NCBI GenBank assembly: GCA_963682055.1 | Contig: OY821747.1 | Span: 29,882,126 to 29,946,125, forward strand | Direction: 5' to 3' | DNA: 64,000 nt | DNA from: Primula veris | Taxonomy: Eukaryota > Streptophyta > Magnoliopsida > Ericales > Primulaceae | Part shown: positions 1-15,365 of the stretch, piece after piece | Layout: each line of letters begins with the position of its first letter | How positions within the stretch are numbered: position 1 is the stretch's first letter | The notes under the pieces: model-generated | The model's database searches: none | The model's input: only the letters and a program-made list of their open reading frames with translations | Told to the model about the DNA's origin: nothing | Program-made: the position numbers and the translations under genes

Positions 1-72
1 TTGCACTTTACGACACTGATTTTGCATAGAAAATGTAAAAATACTTAAATATATCAAATATATATATATATA

Positions 73-3000
73 TCACACATCAAACATACCTAACTCTCGG
101 CGAATAAAGCAAAATTGTTCCTCATTAAGGGGTTTTGTGAAAATATCGGCTAATTGCCTATTTGTGCTTATATATTCAAGTGTAATATCCCCTTTTTGGA
201 CATGATCCCGTAAAAAGTGATGACGTAAATTAATATGTTTAGTGCGAGAGTGTTGGATCGGATTTTTCGAAAGGTTTATAGCACTAGTATTATCACACAA
301 TATAGGTACACTATCAAATGATAATTCAAAGTCGTTTAGTTGTTGACGCATCCAAAGGATTTGTGCGCAACAACTACCCGCGGCGACGTATTCCGCCTCC
401 GCCGTGGAAAGCGCAACCGAGTTTTGTTTCTTGCTATGCCAAGAAACTAAGGCGTTTCCTAAAAAATGGCAAGTGCCACTAGTACTTTTTCTATCTAATC
501 GACAACCGGCAAAATCGGCGTCGGAATAACCAAGCAATTCAAATGAAGTATCATGCGGATAAAACAATCCTAAATTGCAAGTACCTACAAGATATCTAAA
601 AATGCGCTTAACGGCTATAACATGCGATTCCTTAGGGCAAGATTGATACCTAGCACACAAGCAAACACTAAACATGATATCGGGTCTACTTGCGGTTAAA
701 TATAAGAGGGATCCAATCATACCTCTATAAAGCTTTTGATCCACGCTTTTACCCGATTCATCCTTGTCTAGTTTTGTTGCCGGACTCATCGGAGTTCCTA
801 GCGGCTTTGCATCGCTCATGTTGAACCTCTTGAGCAAGTCCCTTGTGTATTTGGCTTGATTGACGAAAATTCCGTCCTTTGTTTGTTTGATTTGCAACCC
901 AAGGAAGTAGGTGAGTTCACCCATCATGCTCATCTCGAATTCACCTTGCATACACTTAGAAAACTCCTCGCACATGCGAGCATTAGTAGCACCGAAAATG
1001 ATATCATCAACATATATTTGAATTAAAAGCATGTCTTTTCCATCCTTTTTAATAAAAAGAGTAGTGTCTAAAGTACCACGAGAAAAACCCTTTTTAATCA
1101 AGAATTTACTAAGTCTTTCATACCAAGCCCGGGGTGCTTGTTTTAAACCATAAAGTGCTTTTCGAAGTTTGTACACATGATTAGGAAACTCGTGATTTTC
1201 AAAACCGGGTGGTTGTTTTACATAAACTTCCTCATTAATAAAGCCGTTTAAAAATGCACTTTTAACATCCATTTGAAATAATTTAAAACGTTTAAAAGAA
1301 GCATAAGCAAGCAACATTCTAATGGCTTCTAATCTTGCTACGGGTGCGTAAGTTTCATCGAAATCGATGCCCTCTTCTTGATTATACCCTTGAGCAACTA
1401 GTCTAGCTTTATTTCTAATGACTACCCCGGATTCATCCATCTTATTGCGAAATATCCATTTCGTACCTATAATGGTTTTCTCACGCGGTCTAGGTACTAA
1501 TGTCCATACGTTGCTACGCTCGAATTGATTTAATTCGTCATGCATAGCTAATACCCAACTCTCATCGAGTTCTGCCTCATGAATGTTCTTGGGCTCTAAT
1601 TGAGACAAGAATGCAAAATGATTAACTATATTTCTTAATGATGAACGTGTATGCACTCTTTCTCCCGGGTTACCCAAAATTAAATCTTGCGGATGGTGAT
1701 TGGCAAAACGCCATTCTTGAGGCAAATCCTCATGAATATGTACGCTAGATTCTAAGTCCTTTTGAAGTCTCTCTATAGTGACTTCTTCATCAACGGGTTC
1801 AACCTCTATGCTAGGCGTTGAATCTAAGCTAGATGTAACATGATTCGAAGAAGATGCTTTATGAAAAATACCATCATTAATATTATGAATAATTAAAGGC
1901 TTATCAATTGTCGGCACATTCTCATCAAACGAGACATGTACCGATTCTTCCACCAATAAAGTTCTTTTATTAAAAATACGATAAGCTTTACTCGATATAG
2001 CATATCCAACGAAAATTCCTTCGTCGGACTTAGCATCGAATTTCCCTAGATTATCCTTACCATTATTATGAACATAGCATTTACAACCAAATGCACGTAA
2101 ATGAGAAATATTGGGCTTTCGCTCATTCCATAATTCGTAAGGTGTCTTTTTTAATATGGGCCTAATTAAGGCTCTATTTAAAATATAACAAGCGGAATTT
2201 ACGGCTTCGGCCCAAAAATACTTTGGCAAATTATTTTCGCAAAGCATGGTCCGTGCCATTTCCTCTAGGGTTCTATTCTTTCTCTCTACTACCCCATTTT
2301 GTTGGGGAGTACGAGGAGCCGAAAAATTATGATCAATACCATTTTCATCACAAAAAGTTTGAAATGGAGTATTCTCAAATTCCTTACCATGATCGGTTCG
2401 GATACTTTTGATCATATAACCCTTTCGTGTTTGGAGCTTTTTGCAAATGATAGAGAATTCTCTAAATGCTTCATGCTTATGAGTTAAAAACAACACCCAC
2501 GTAAAGCGACTAAAATCGTCAACCATGACGAAAGCATATGCACGCCCGCCAAGACTAAGTGTCCGGGAGGGGCCAACTAAGTCCATATGAATGAGCTCCA
2601 AACAACGAGTAGTAGAAATAATATTTTTAGACTTAAAAGAAATCTTTGTTTGTTTGCCTAATTGGCAAGCGTGACAAAGTTTGTCCTTTATATAAGGAGT
2701 TTTTGGTAAACCTATTACCAAATCTTTACTAGAAAGTTTAGCAAGTAAATCAAGACTTGCATGACCAAGTCGTCTATGCCACAACCAACCATTGTCGTTG
2801 ATAGTAACAAGACACTTGACCTCATCATCCACCGAGCTATTCAAATCAATCATATAGACATTATTTTGTCTTTGACCCATAAGAATAGTTTTATTATCCG
2901 AAATGCAATGAATAATGCAATGCGATTTTTCAAAAATGACTTTGTGACCCAAATCACAAAGTTGACTTATACTAAGCAGGTTATGTTTAAGACCATCAAC

Positions 3001-3201
3001 AAGCAAAACATTATCAATAATGACATTAGATGGTTTGGAGATACTACCAATACCGATGATTTTGCCCTTGCTATTATCCCCGAAGGTCACAAAGCCTCCG
3101 TCTTTAGGTGCAAGAGTGGTGAATTTTGTTTTGTCTCCCGTCATATGTCTTGAGCATCCACTATCTAGGAACCACTTGTCCTCGTTGATTTTTGATCTCA
3201 A
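73..3201 (-). CDS. Copia-1 Pol: protease, integrase, reverse transcriptase, RNase H
   Basis: Open frame of 1042 codons. The aspartic protease motif [10 protein letters not shown] starts at residue 13. The integrase zinc-binding region (WHRRLGH...CHACQLGKQ) is at about 140-185, followed by the DDE core ([29 protein letters not shown]). The reverse transcriptase has YVDD at Y730, and copia RNase H ends the protein ([22 protein letters not shown]). It would make the cDNA and integrate it. The frame has no ATG near its start: the first codon drawn is TTG, and the frame is bounded upstream by TAG at 3208-3210. It is also offset from gag, so Pol is probably reached by frameshifting or as a fusion rather than by its own start. 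No internal stop is present. Confidence 0.9.
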   Translation of the reverse strand: MRSKINEDKWFLDSGCSRHMTGDKTKFTTLAPKDGGFVTFGDNSKGKIIGIGSISKPSNVIIDNVLLVDGLKHNLLSISQLCDLGHKVIFEKSHCIIHCISDNKTILMGQRQNNVYMIDLNSSVDDEVKCLVTINDNGWLWHRRLGHASLDLLAKLSSKDLVIGLPKTPYIKDKLCHACQLGKQTKISFKSKNIISTTRCLELIHMDLVGPSRTLSLGGRAYAFVMVDDFSRFTWVLFLTHKHEAFREFSIICKKLQTRKGYMIKSIRTDHGKEFENTPFQTFCDENGIDHNFSAPRTPQQNGVVERKNRTLEEMARTMLCENNLPKYFWAEAVNSACYILNRALIRPILKKTPYELWNERKPNISHLRAFGCKCYVHNNGKDNLGKFDAKSDEGIFVGYAISSKAYRIFNKRTLLVEESVHVSFDENVPTIDKPLIIHNINDGIFHKASSSNHVTSSLDSTPSIEVEPVDEEVTIERLQKDLESSVHIHEDLPQEWRFANHHPQDLILGNPGERVHTRSSLRNIVNHFAFLSQLEPKNIHEAELDESWVLAMHDELNQFERSNVWTLVPRPREKTIIGTKWIFRNKMDESGVVIRNKARLVAQGYNQEEGIDFDETYAPVARLEAIRMLLAYASFKRFKLFQMDVKSAFLNGFINEEVYVKQPPGFENHEFPNHVYKLRKALYGLKQAPRAWYERLSKFLIKKGFSRGTLDTTLFIKKDGKDMLLIQIYVDDIIFGATNARMCEEFSKCMQGEFEMSMMGELTYFLGLQIKQTKDGIFVNQAKYTRDLLKRFNMSDAKPLGTPMSPATKLDKDESGKSVDQKLYRGMIGSLLYLTASRPDIMFSVCLCARYQSCPKESHVIAVKRIFRYLVGTCNLGLFYPHDTSFELLGYSDADFAGCRLDRKSTSGTCHFLGNALVSWHSKKQNSVALSTAEAEYVAAGSCCAQILWMRQQLNDFELSFDSVPILCDNTSAINLSKNPIQHSRTKHINLRHHFLRDHVQKGDITLEYISTNRQLADIFTKPLNEEQFCFIRRELGMFDV

Positions 3202-3223
3202 GCATACCTACAAGACAAAACGA

Positions 3224-4915
3224 TCATTGGTACCCTAATCCATTTTTGGGTCCTTGAGGGTTAGAGTCTCGACCCTTTGGAATCCAAACCAAATCATTTC
3301 TACTTACTTTATACCTATTAGGGCAATATATATAATCCTCATAGTGGTCACTACGGTTGCAAGTAATACATTTTATATGCGAGATAGGTTTAACAAAACG
3401 ATTATAAACTAAGTTACTTTTATATGAATTGTTCTTACGGGAGTAACTTGGGGTTCTATTTTCATTTTTCTCCACTTGTTTGGTGAATAGATTTTTATGC
3501 TTAGACGCTAAGAGAGGGTTGTAACCTACACCGGTTTTATCATATGCGCCTTGTTGAGAAGCTAATATAGTACTTAGCATTTTGCTTCCTTTAGTGAACT
3601 TAGAGAGAGTGAGTTCGGCGCTATCCGCCTTAAGTTTACATGACTTAAGGTCATCAACTAACTTATTATTTTCTAGGGTGAGTTCGGTATTTTTAGTTGC
3701 GAGTGTGTCATTTTTCATAGCTAAATTTTCAAGTTCGTCTTGTAGAGTAATTAGCAATTTTCTAAAAGATTTGTTCTTACCTCTAGCTTTTTCTAAAGAT
3801 TCTAACACATCATTAATATCAAGACAATCATCACTAGAAATGGAGGAGTTAGAGGAGTGATAGCTTACTTCCTCGGAATCATCGTCTCTAGCCATGAGAC
3901 ATAGATTTGCGACTTCTTCATTGTCGCTATCGGAGCTATCATCATCGCTCCCCCATGCGGCTAAGAATGCCTTCTTGTTTTCCCTTTTCTTGACGAACTT
4001 GTCCTTTTTCTTCAAGGGACATTCGTTTTGCATATGGCCGGGTTTGTGACATTTGTAGCAAATGATTTCGTCCTTTTTGCTAGATTTTTCGGAAGTCTCT
4101 TCCTTATATTCCTTCTTCCGAAATCGTTGTCCACCCTTCTTTTTCCAACTTAGGAATTTGTTGTAGCGTTTGGCAAAGAGAGCCATCTCATCATCCTCAC
4201 TAGATGAATCATTTTCGCTATCGTCATTTGTTGTGCATTTGAAGGCAATGCCTTTCTTCTTTTTCGAGTCATCCTCATGCTTTCGAGTCGTCATGTCGAG
4301 TTCATGAGTGCTTAGGGATCCAATGAGGTTGTCGAGAGAGAGAGTGTTCATGTCCTTGGCCTCTTGTATGGCCGTCACTTTTGATTCCCACTTCCTTGGA
4401 AGACTTCGAAGGATCTTCGTCACCATCTCCTTGCTAGAGTATACCTTTTCAAGTCTCTTAAGATCATTAGTAATCTTAGTAAAACGAGTGTACATAGAAG
4501 CAATAGACTCGTCATCATCGACTTTAAATAATTCATAATCATGAATAAGCATGCTAATTTTAGAGTCCTTAACTTGACTAGTTCCTTCGTGCATAATAGC
4601 TAGCTTATCCCACATTTGCTTAGCGGTGTCACAACCGGAAATCTTATCATATTCACTAGGCGAGAGCGCACAAGTGATAGAAGTCATAGCCCTACAATTT
4701 AGGGAAAATGCTAGGCGTTCATCGGTGTCTAGTTCCTCTACAAGTTTATCTTCGCCATTTCTTCTAGGCGTTTTATAGCCTTTACTAATACTTATCCATT
4801 GGTCTATTTCAAAACCACAAAGGAAATTTTTCATAAGGTCTCTCCAATAGGGATAGTTAGTACCGTCAAAGAATGGTGGCCTAGTTATGGATTTTGAGTC
4901 GGCGTATGAAGACAT
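3224..4915 (-). CDS. Copia-1 Gag (UBN2-type nucleocapsid precursor)
   Basis: 563-codon ORF from an ATG 51 bases downstream of the primer-binding site. The N-terminus (RPPFFDGTNYPYWRDLMKNF, residues 12-31) is the conserved start of copia UBN2/DUF4219 Gag proteins. A retroviral zinc knuckle of CX2CX4HX4C form begins at C286. A helical stretch predicted to be coiled-coil (LENNKLVDDLKSCKLKADSAE) lies further on, typical of the extended Sirevirus Gag. The protein should form the virus-like particle and bind element RNA. It ends just upstream of pol, in another frame. Confidence 0.88.
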   Translation of the reverse strand: MSSYADSKSITRPPFFDGTNYPYWRDLMKNFLCGFEIDQWISISKGYKTPRRNGEDKLVEELDTDERLAFSLNCRAMTSITCALSPSEYDKISGCDTAKQMWDKLAIMHEGTSQVKDSKISMLIHDYELFKVDDDESIASMYTRFTKITNDLKRLEKVYSSKEMVTKILRSLPRKWESKVTAIQEAKDMNTLSLDNLIGSLSTHELDMTTRKHEDDSKKKKGIAFKCTTNDDSENDSSSEDDEMALFAKRYNKFLSWKKKGGQRFRKKEYKEETSEKSSKKDEIICYKCHKPGHMQNECPLKKKDKFVKKRENKKAFLAAWGSDDDSSDSDNEEVANLCLMARDDDSEEVSYHSSNSSISSDDCLDINDVLESLEKARGKNKSFRKLLITLQDELENLAMKNDTLATKNTELTLENNKLVDDLKSCKLKADSAELTLSKFTKGSKMLSTILASQQGAYDKTGVGYNPLLASKHKNLFTKQVEKNENRTPSYSRKNNSYKSNLVYNRFVKPISHIKCITCNRSDHYEDYIYCPNRYKVSRNDLVWIPKGRDSNPQGPKNGLGYQ

Positions 4916-4981
4916 AGTGGATCTTTAAACTATAAAATCGTTAGATTTTTATGAATAGAATAGCTAAGCTCTGATACCAAT

Positions 4982-6272
4982 TGTTGGTCCGTAGGAGTCT
5001 AAACCTTAGAGGGGGGGGGGGGGGGGGGGGGTGAATAAGGTTTTCGTACGTTTTTCGCGGAATTAAAACTATGGGTATTTAACTAAGTTAATTAGTGATA
5101 TTTATAACCTAAACTCTTTTGTTACCAAATTAACGCTAAAATGATCTAAGCAAGCAATAAATATAAGCGATAAATGAATTTGGAAAGTAAAAGTTAAGGG
5201 AAAGAAATAACGCAAGATTTATAGAGGTTCGGCAAACCGCGCCTACGTCCTCTCCTCGGTATTTTCACTACCGAGTGTTTCACTAAAAATCTTCGTTTCA
5301 AGGTTACACCTTAACGAGCTTAATCAACCGATTACGCTCCCCCTCACTATATGAGTATCCCGAATAAATGACCTAGAGCTTTTAAGCTACACTTGCTTAA
5401 AAGCCTCTACCCAATTCACTCGCTCACTAATGAGTTTATAAAATACTCTTTTACAAGTTTGATTTCGAATCGCTCACTAACAAATATTATCTCGATGTTT
5501 ATACGATTACAATAAGAATATACTCGAGAATATTTTTGATTACAAGTGAGAAATAAGTAGTATAAGCTTGAAGGATTTTCTTGTAAGAATTGCTTAAAAG
5601 TTGTGAATGCTTGGATGAGCTTCTTCAAAGTGTTTTGGGGCTTTTGTAGAGTCACAAAGGTGCAGCAATAAATTTCAGACCGTTGCTGGTTGGTGAGTTC
5701 ATTCAATGCTGTTTTTGCAGCAGTTCGCCCCATTTTCAGGAATAGCTTAAAAGCTGGATTTTGAAATTCTACAGAAACGATCGGTCGTTTCTGAAAAACG
5801 ATCGGTCGTTTTTCAATTGGACTTACTGGACAAAATGTGCACTGAAACGATCGGTCGTTTCAGATTAATGATCGGTCGTTTTTGCTGAGTGCTTACTGGA
5901 AGAAATCATCAATAAAACGATCGGTCGTTTTATTATGGCGATCGGTCGTTTTTGTCCTATGCTCACTGGAAGGATTTTTCGCATTTATGATCGATCGTTT
6001 AGGGTTGATCAGTCGTTTTTTGTTGTTCTGGGTTATTTTCGGTTTTCTCGACAAACTTCGAAACCCCGTAACTAATTCGTTCCAACTCCGATTTAGGTTC
6101 CGCTTGAACCAATGGCTTCGTAATTACGCATTCAATCATTTAGACCCTTTAACACACTTGATAAATGATTAGTACGCAAAACGAGCTTTTATCATGTTTT
6201 ACAAATATTGTTATCATCAAAATAATCGATTAGAAGAAACTACGTTCAACAAAGGGGAAATTGATTTCAACA
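4982..6272 (-). repeat. 5' LTR of copia-1
   Basis: The left boundary is set by TGTTG at 4982, two bases from the primer-binding site. The right boundary is a CAACA at 6247-6251 or 6268-6272; the partner LTR is not in the window, so this cannot be settled. It contains a run of 21 G at 5011-5031 and a four-unit 70-bp array with near-palindromes (5778-6015). The LTR should carry the element's promoter. The 105-codon ORF inside it (5416-5733) looks accidental. Confidence 0.75.
5778..6015. repeat. 70-bp tandem array with paired CGATCGGTCG near-palindromes in the LTR
   Basis: The core CGATCGGTCG or a one- or two-base variant starts at 5778, 5799, 5848, 5869, 5918, 5939, 5988 and about 6006. First members recur every 70 bases exactly; the second member sits 21 bases later (18 in the last pair). 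The last pair has decayed most. Clusters of palindromes upstream of the transcription start are a known Sirevirus LTR trait; a role as protein-binding sites is inferred. Confidence 0.8.
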
Positions 6273-7265
6273 AAAAACAAAAGACAATTGAGTCATTTTT
6301 CAAGAAATCTTCGTAAATCATTCATATAATATGCTATATATAAGGAATTATTAATTTATATTTTATATGGGGTCTAAAGAAATTATCAAAAATGTATTAT
6401 CTTATAATTTTAGCGAATTATTAATTTAGCACCCTATCCCCGAGTCGGGACCGGCCAAAAATATTATCTTAGAGAGTTTATTAAATAATCGAGTATTAAT
6501 TTATCGAGTTTCTACTGTAATTCACGTCATTTAATAAGAATTGATGATATCCCCTCGAAAATCTTATAAGTTTTGTTTGTGTCAATTCTTGCAAGTGTAT
6601 TTTATATTCGACACAACAAATAAGTTAAGTGCAAAGGTCGAGAAAATAATATGCCGAGTAAAATAATTGTCAGTAATTTATTTACTCGGTGGATATCTGT
6701 AATCTTAACGTGACGAGATATTTAAGTATTTAATAATGTGCTCTCAAATATTATTTGAGAATTAACTAAAGTGCAATTATATTCTCGGATAAAAATAAAT
6801 ATAATTTACCGATACAATATACTAAGATTGGTAACGTATTAATTAGATAATATTATATTATTCTTGTTAATAAAATTATATAATATTTATTAATTAATTA
6901 TTAATCTAAATAGAGTTATATTTCTAGGTAAGGTAGAAGTTTATTACTTCTTGTGTACTACGTCTCTGCTGTAGCCTGTATATAATTACCGCTCTCATGC
7001 TAATAAAAAACGCAATTAAAATTAGAATTTTATACCAAGATGAGAGTCCACCCTATAACACCAATAATATTATAGGAATACGATAGAAGATTAAATATGA
7101 TCTACCTCTGCCCCGTGAGGTATTTCTGTATCGTTTTTATAAAATTCATATACAATGTAATCAGTATCCAATACAGTTTTCCGCTGCAAAATCAAAATCA
7201 AACGTGTTTTCATTACACGTTTGACACAGTTAATTATATTAAACCTTGCAATATCCGCTCTCTGA
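6273..7265. other. Intergenic, no recognised feature
   Basis: AT-rich sequence between the copia-1 LTR and the left edge of duplicated segment A. I see no supported gene, RNA gene or bounded repeat. Short ORFs at 7091-7369 run across the duplication edge and are not preserved in copy B. Confidence 0.6.
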
Positions 7266-8958
7266 CACTGCATTTTCACGTGTTCGATACAATTCCTAAA
7301 CCAAACTAATTTCCATTTTGTGTATGCATAAGTTACCAGAAAGTGTAGGTATAAGTTGGGTACATACATCGAACAACATTTTATAACAATCGTGTCTTAC
7401 AAGTTGAAGTGGAAAATCTGGGGCTTTGTAAAAACGATCAGTTAAGTTGTGTTTTTCTTAATGATTGGACAGTGTGTTCACCAAAATCAATGAATACACA
7501 AAACACGAGCATATCATTAAATCATATATATTAGTAACGAAGCCGAGGGTTTTTAGAAAAGCTTAATCTCTATTTTTTTCTCCTTTTCTATACAAGTGGT
7601 GTATTAATCTCTTTGTTCTTGAATGAATTTGTGGTCATAATCTTGGTGAGCTATTTTTACTTTATAGCCAATTGAAAAGTGCCTGTAGGAGACGTTTCAC
7701 GTTCCAATTGGTCAAATATGTCGATGAACAAAAAAATGACTTAAACCCGCACCTATGCTGGTTGGATCCCCCATCCGAACAATCATGGGGGGTCAGATGG
7801 TCCCTCTGGACTAATGCTTTGGTGAATATATAGATGTTAATGAAGGGTAAAGAGTTAGTACGTTGCAATTCGTATTGCTGAGAATAAAGTGCACAATTTT
7901 ATTAGAACTAACAAGAATATGTTTGGACTAGTAGTTTATGGTGGTTTCCGAGTATTTTGCATGTATTCTTTTATTGTTTTGTTTTGAAGAACATAATTTT
8001 GTAAACTACAGCTTTCTTGTTCGGTCTGAGCCCTTTTCATTGTGCTGTAGTTTATGTTCTAAAAATATAAGTGTCCGGTGAAAAGCATTCCATTTGTGAT
8101 ATTTATCTCATTCTGCCGTATTTCAAATTGCTGCAATTTGGTGTAAGTTCTGCCAAGTTTATGCTGCTGCTAAGGCTTGTTTTAGAGCTCGTTGTAATTG
8201 AACTTTGTGTTTGCCTACGCTAGTTTTCTTATTGTTACTCAATTCATTGTAACGGATTTGTTTGAATAAGTTTGAACGTGATGCCTCTCGTTTTGTAAAA
8301 AAAGAGAGGTTGTTAATGAAGGTTCATACAAAGTTTTATATAATAATCTTTTGTCTAGATAATAGAAGGTCTGACTGGAAAGGGCTATCGTAAGTTAATT
8401 TTAATAAGTAACAATGCTTAACCTTAATTATCTTCTTTTGCAACGGCTGTTATCATGTGTTTTTTTTGTTCCCAATTGTTTCGGTGTGCTTTTTCGGATT
8501 TATAAGTGAGTGAACGGTTTTGGTGTGTGAACGGTTCATTCATGTTTTAGTAAAAATGTTTTGAACGGTTTTTAATCAACTATCCGGCTTTACCTCGTGT
8601 TGTAATTACTCTTTTTGCTAAGGATTTTTTTGCTGATAGATGCTAAGAAATTTAATAAGAAAATTCCCATTGCCTCAAGTGTTTAATGATTTATAACAAG
8701 AAGAAAAAGACAGTTTCGATTTTTCTGTATGTTATCCATTGGCTTTATTATCAAATCTAGCATCTTACTTCTGTTTAAAGAGTGTTGTAAGTCGTGAAAT
8801 ATTTTTCTTTTGAAAAAATAATTTGACATATCTTATAACCGTAGAAACGAGATAATACATAATGGTCCGGTAGTTACCCATTAAATGATAAAACTGATTA
8901 ACTTCTCATCTAGGATTTTAACATACACTCAATGGGTGGCAAAGCCTGAATGCCCACT
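7266..8958. other. 3' flank of FLS2 copy A, non-coding
   Basis: Shared with 35413-36710 in copy B apart from about 403 bases at 8327-8729. A short ORF at 7662-7868 occurs in both copies only because the DNA is duplicated; it has no recognisable domain. No other gene is seen. Confidence 0.6.
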
Positions 8959-9057
8959 CTATTTATCTGATGATGACCCCTGAGTTTGCAGCCCTTCTCA
9001 GGTTTTTTCATGTGATCTTGTACTAGATCCTTCACGTCCGTAGCTGTTACTACTTGT

Positions 9058-12893
<3,836 letters not shown>

Positions 12894-13429
12894 TCAAAAG
12901 TAGTAAATGTTTATTGAAAAATTATACTAACTCCGTTTCTATTTAATTGTTCATTACAAAACAACGTGTAATTTTGATCGGCCAATAACTTATATCAAAA
13001 TTATCAGAATGAAATTTTTTAAAAATTGATCATAGTTAAAATGTTAAATTTTATGATTAGATTTGTATCAAAATTATTTCGACAATTTTGATATAAGTTA
13101 TAAGGCGGTTAAAATTATTATAGTTTTGTAAGGAACAATTAAATGTTATTGGTTTTCTGCTTAGATATGGCCAAATATAATTTCAACTTGGTAGGATACA
13201 TTCTCTATTCAAACCCAGGATTCTATATTCAACTTGTGCATGGGGACACTTGGAATTTAGTATTTTACAAGTCAAACCCAGGATTCTATATTCAACTTGT
13301 GCATCAATTCTAGAATGTTTGTTATACAGAAAATAAATTGCAAATAATGTGGAAATTGGGATATTTCATACTCACTTATTTTTCTTTACTTAGTCTTAGT
13401 TTTGTATTTAAAAATAAGGGCCAATTCCC

Positions 13430-14305
13430 TTTTAGTACAAAAAATGTAAATTAATTTATTTTTAGTGGCAGTCCAAAAAACTAATTCATTTTTAGTGCAA
13501 CTTTTATCACATTCATATCGCTAGTATCTCATTCGTTTCATGAATGTACAAAAAAAACAAGAAAACCAAAATAAAATATATATAAAAAAAATACATAAAA
13601 AAATTAAAAATTATTAAAAATATATAAAATGTAAAAAAAAACAACGTTCATTTACTTCAAGATTTTTGATTGAATGAACCAAACAAAATCTCATTCATTT
13701 ATGAAAAAAACATAAAAAAAAGTTCATTCATTTCAAAAAGTTGAAGTGAATGGATAAAAAAAACGTCCATTCAGTTCAAGATTTTACAGTGAATAAACCA
13801 AACAAAATATCATCCACTTAAAAAAACATAAAAAAAAGTTAATTCACTTCAAAAATTTGTAATAAATGAATAAATAAAACGTTCAATAACTTCAAAATAA
13901 CAAACAAAAAGTCAATTCACTTCAATATTTTAAAGTGAATGTACCAAATAAAAATTCATGCACTTCAAGCTTTTAAAATGAATGGATAAAAAATAACTCA
14001 TTCAATTTGGTATTTTGAAATAAATGTACCAAACAAAAGCTCACATACTTTAAAAAATCAAACAAAAGATCATTCACTACAATATTATTGAGTAAACAAA
14101 AGTTTATTCATTTCAAAATAATAAACAAAAACCTATTTATTTCAGTTTATTCAAGTAAATGTATCAAACAAAATCCATTCATTTCAAAGTAGTTTTCAAG
14201 TGAAATGGAGAAAGATGCACCAAAAAGAAATTAATTTTTGTAAGTATGGCTTTTTGGGAATTAATTTTGAAAAAATACACTAAAAGTAATTTATTATAAA
14301 AATAA
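13430..14305. repeat. Inverted-repeat, tandem-rich element shared by both FLS2 flanks
   Basis: The outer parts are loosely inverted (CTTTTAGTA/G..., AATTAATTT, TTTTTAGTGCA and their complements near 14200-14300). The interior is a degenerate array of units like TTCATTCACTTCAAGATTTT joined by A-rich linkers. The same block lies at about 41245-42145 in copy B, so it predates the duplication. It looks like an old non-autonomous element; no target duplication was found. Confidence 0.45.
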
Positions 14306-15365
14306 TGAGAGGAAAAACATGTCCTCCAGTAAATTTCAGACCAACTTCAGCTTCGAATTGAGGTATAACTTAATACAAACTTTATTTATTTAAACTTGAG
14401 ATTTTCAAAAGTTGCCATATTTTTTGTAAATTGTTTGTAATACGATGCGTAATGGATCTCATTTTCAATGGTAGGGTTAAGAAAATGGTGGCATATATTG
14501 GATAAGCATTGTTTATAACATGTACAGTGTGGATATGCATGTATTTTAATGCATTGGTGTATAAGGTTCAAATTTCAAGACTTCAATCATAATCGTGTAC
14601 AATAGGGTTGACCAATAGACTTTAATCATAATCGTGTACAATATAAGTTTGAGTTCAACAACCCAATTACTAAGTTTCTCGTTACGACCTTACTATACGA
14701 AATTACGTACAATTTTGACCAGTAAACAACTCGTTTAACATTTGAACTACTTAGAAAAAATTGAAAATTTTTCGTTTTGACAATTTAATTGTATGTTTAA
14801 ACCCAATCAAATTTAGACGTGATTAGGCATTATAAAGTTGTAGGAGGGATTACTAGTGTGAGTGATTATTATTACACATTTAGAATTTAGAGTCTTAGAT
14901 TAATATTCATACACCTAGTGTACTTTTAAAATTGTCACTGCTAATTAGGAGATAATTATTGTAATCTAAATAGTTACCAAAACGACGAATTCACTTTGAA
15001 ATGTACAACTTTGTTACAATCCTTGTAGCTTTACAACTCATGCATGTTGCAGTTTTATTAATCATCCAATAATATTAAAAAAAACATATTTTAGTTTAGT
15101 ATAATGTATCAATATCTTAATAAAATTATGATGTTGTAATCTCACATTATTCTAGTTTAGTATAATGTATCAACATATACATGTGCATAACTTGATATGA
15201 ATTTTATAGTTTTTGTTAGACCATGTAATATTCTACCACCCAATTTTTTTGATATAGAATCTAAAATTGATAGTTTTGCTACCTAGAAATTTACCAAATA
15301 TCGTATAGGTAATAACTTTATTAATGTCCACTTATTTATCCATAAGAATTAGAAAATGTGGTGAT

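Larger units (their letters stand above)
1..6272 (-). mobile_element. Ty1/copia retrotransposon, Sirevirus-type (copia-1), 3' end outside window
   Basis: Minus-strand LTR retrotransposon. In its own 5'-3' order it has a 5' LTR (right end, 4982 to about 6251 or 6272), a primer-binding site TGGTATCAGAGCT (complement at 4967-4979) that matches initiator tRNA-Met, gag, then pol in the copia order protease-integrase-RT-RNase H. The long LTR, the long Gag with a coiled-coil tail after the zinc knuckle, and the palindrome-rich LTR fit the Sirevirus (SIRE/Maximus) lineage. No polypurine tract or 3' LTR is seen after the pol stop, so the element runs off the left edge; an envelope-like ORF could lie there. 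Both ORFs are open, which suggests a fairly recent insertion. Confidence 0.9.

Noticed and set aside
7662..7868. Small ORF present in both duplicated segments (also 35814-36020)
   Set aside because: Both copies are recent duplicates, so preservation is not evidence of selection; a frame difference is already visible between them and no domain is seen.
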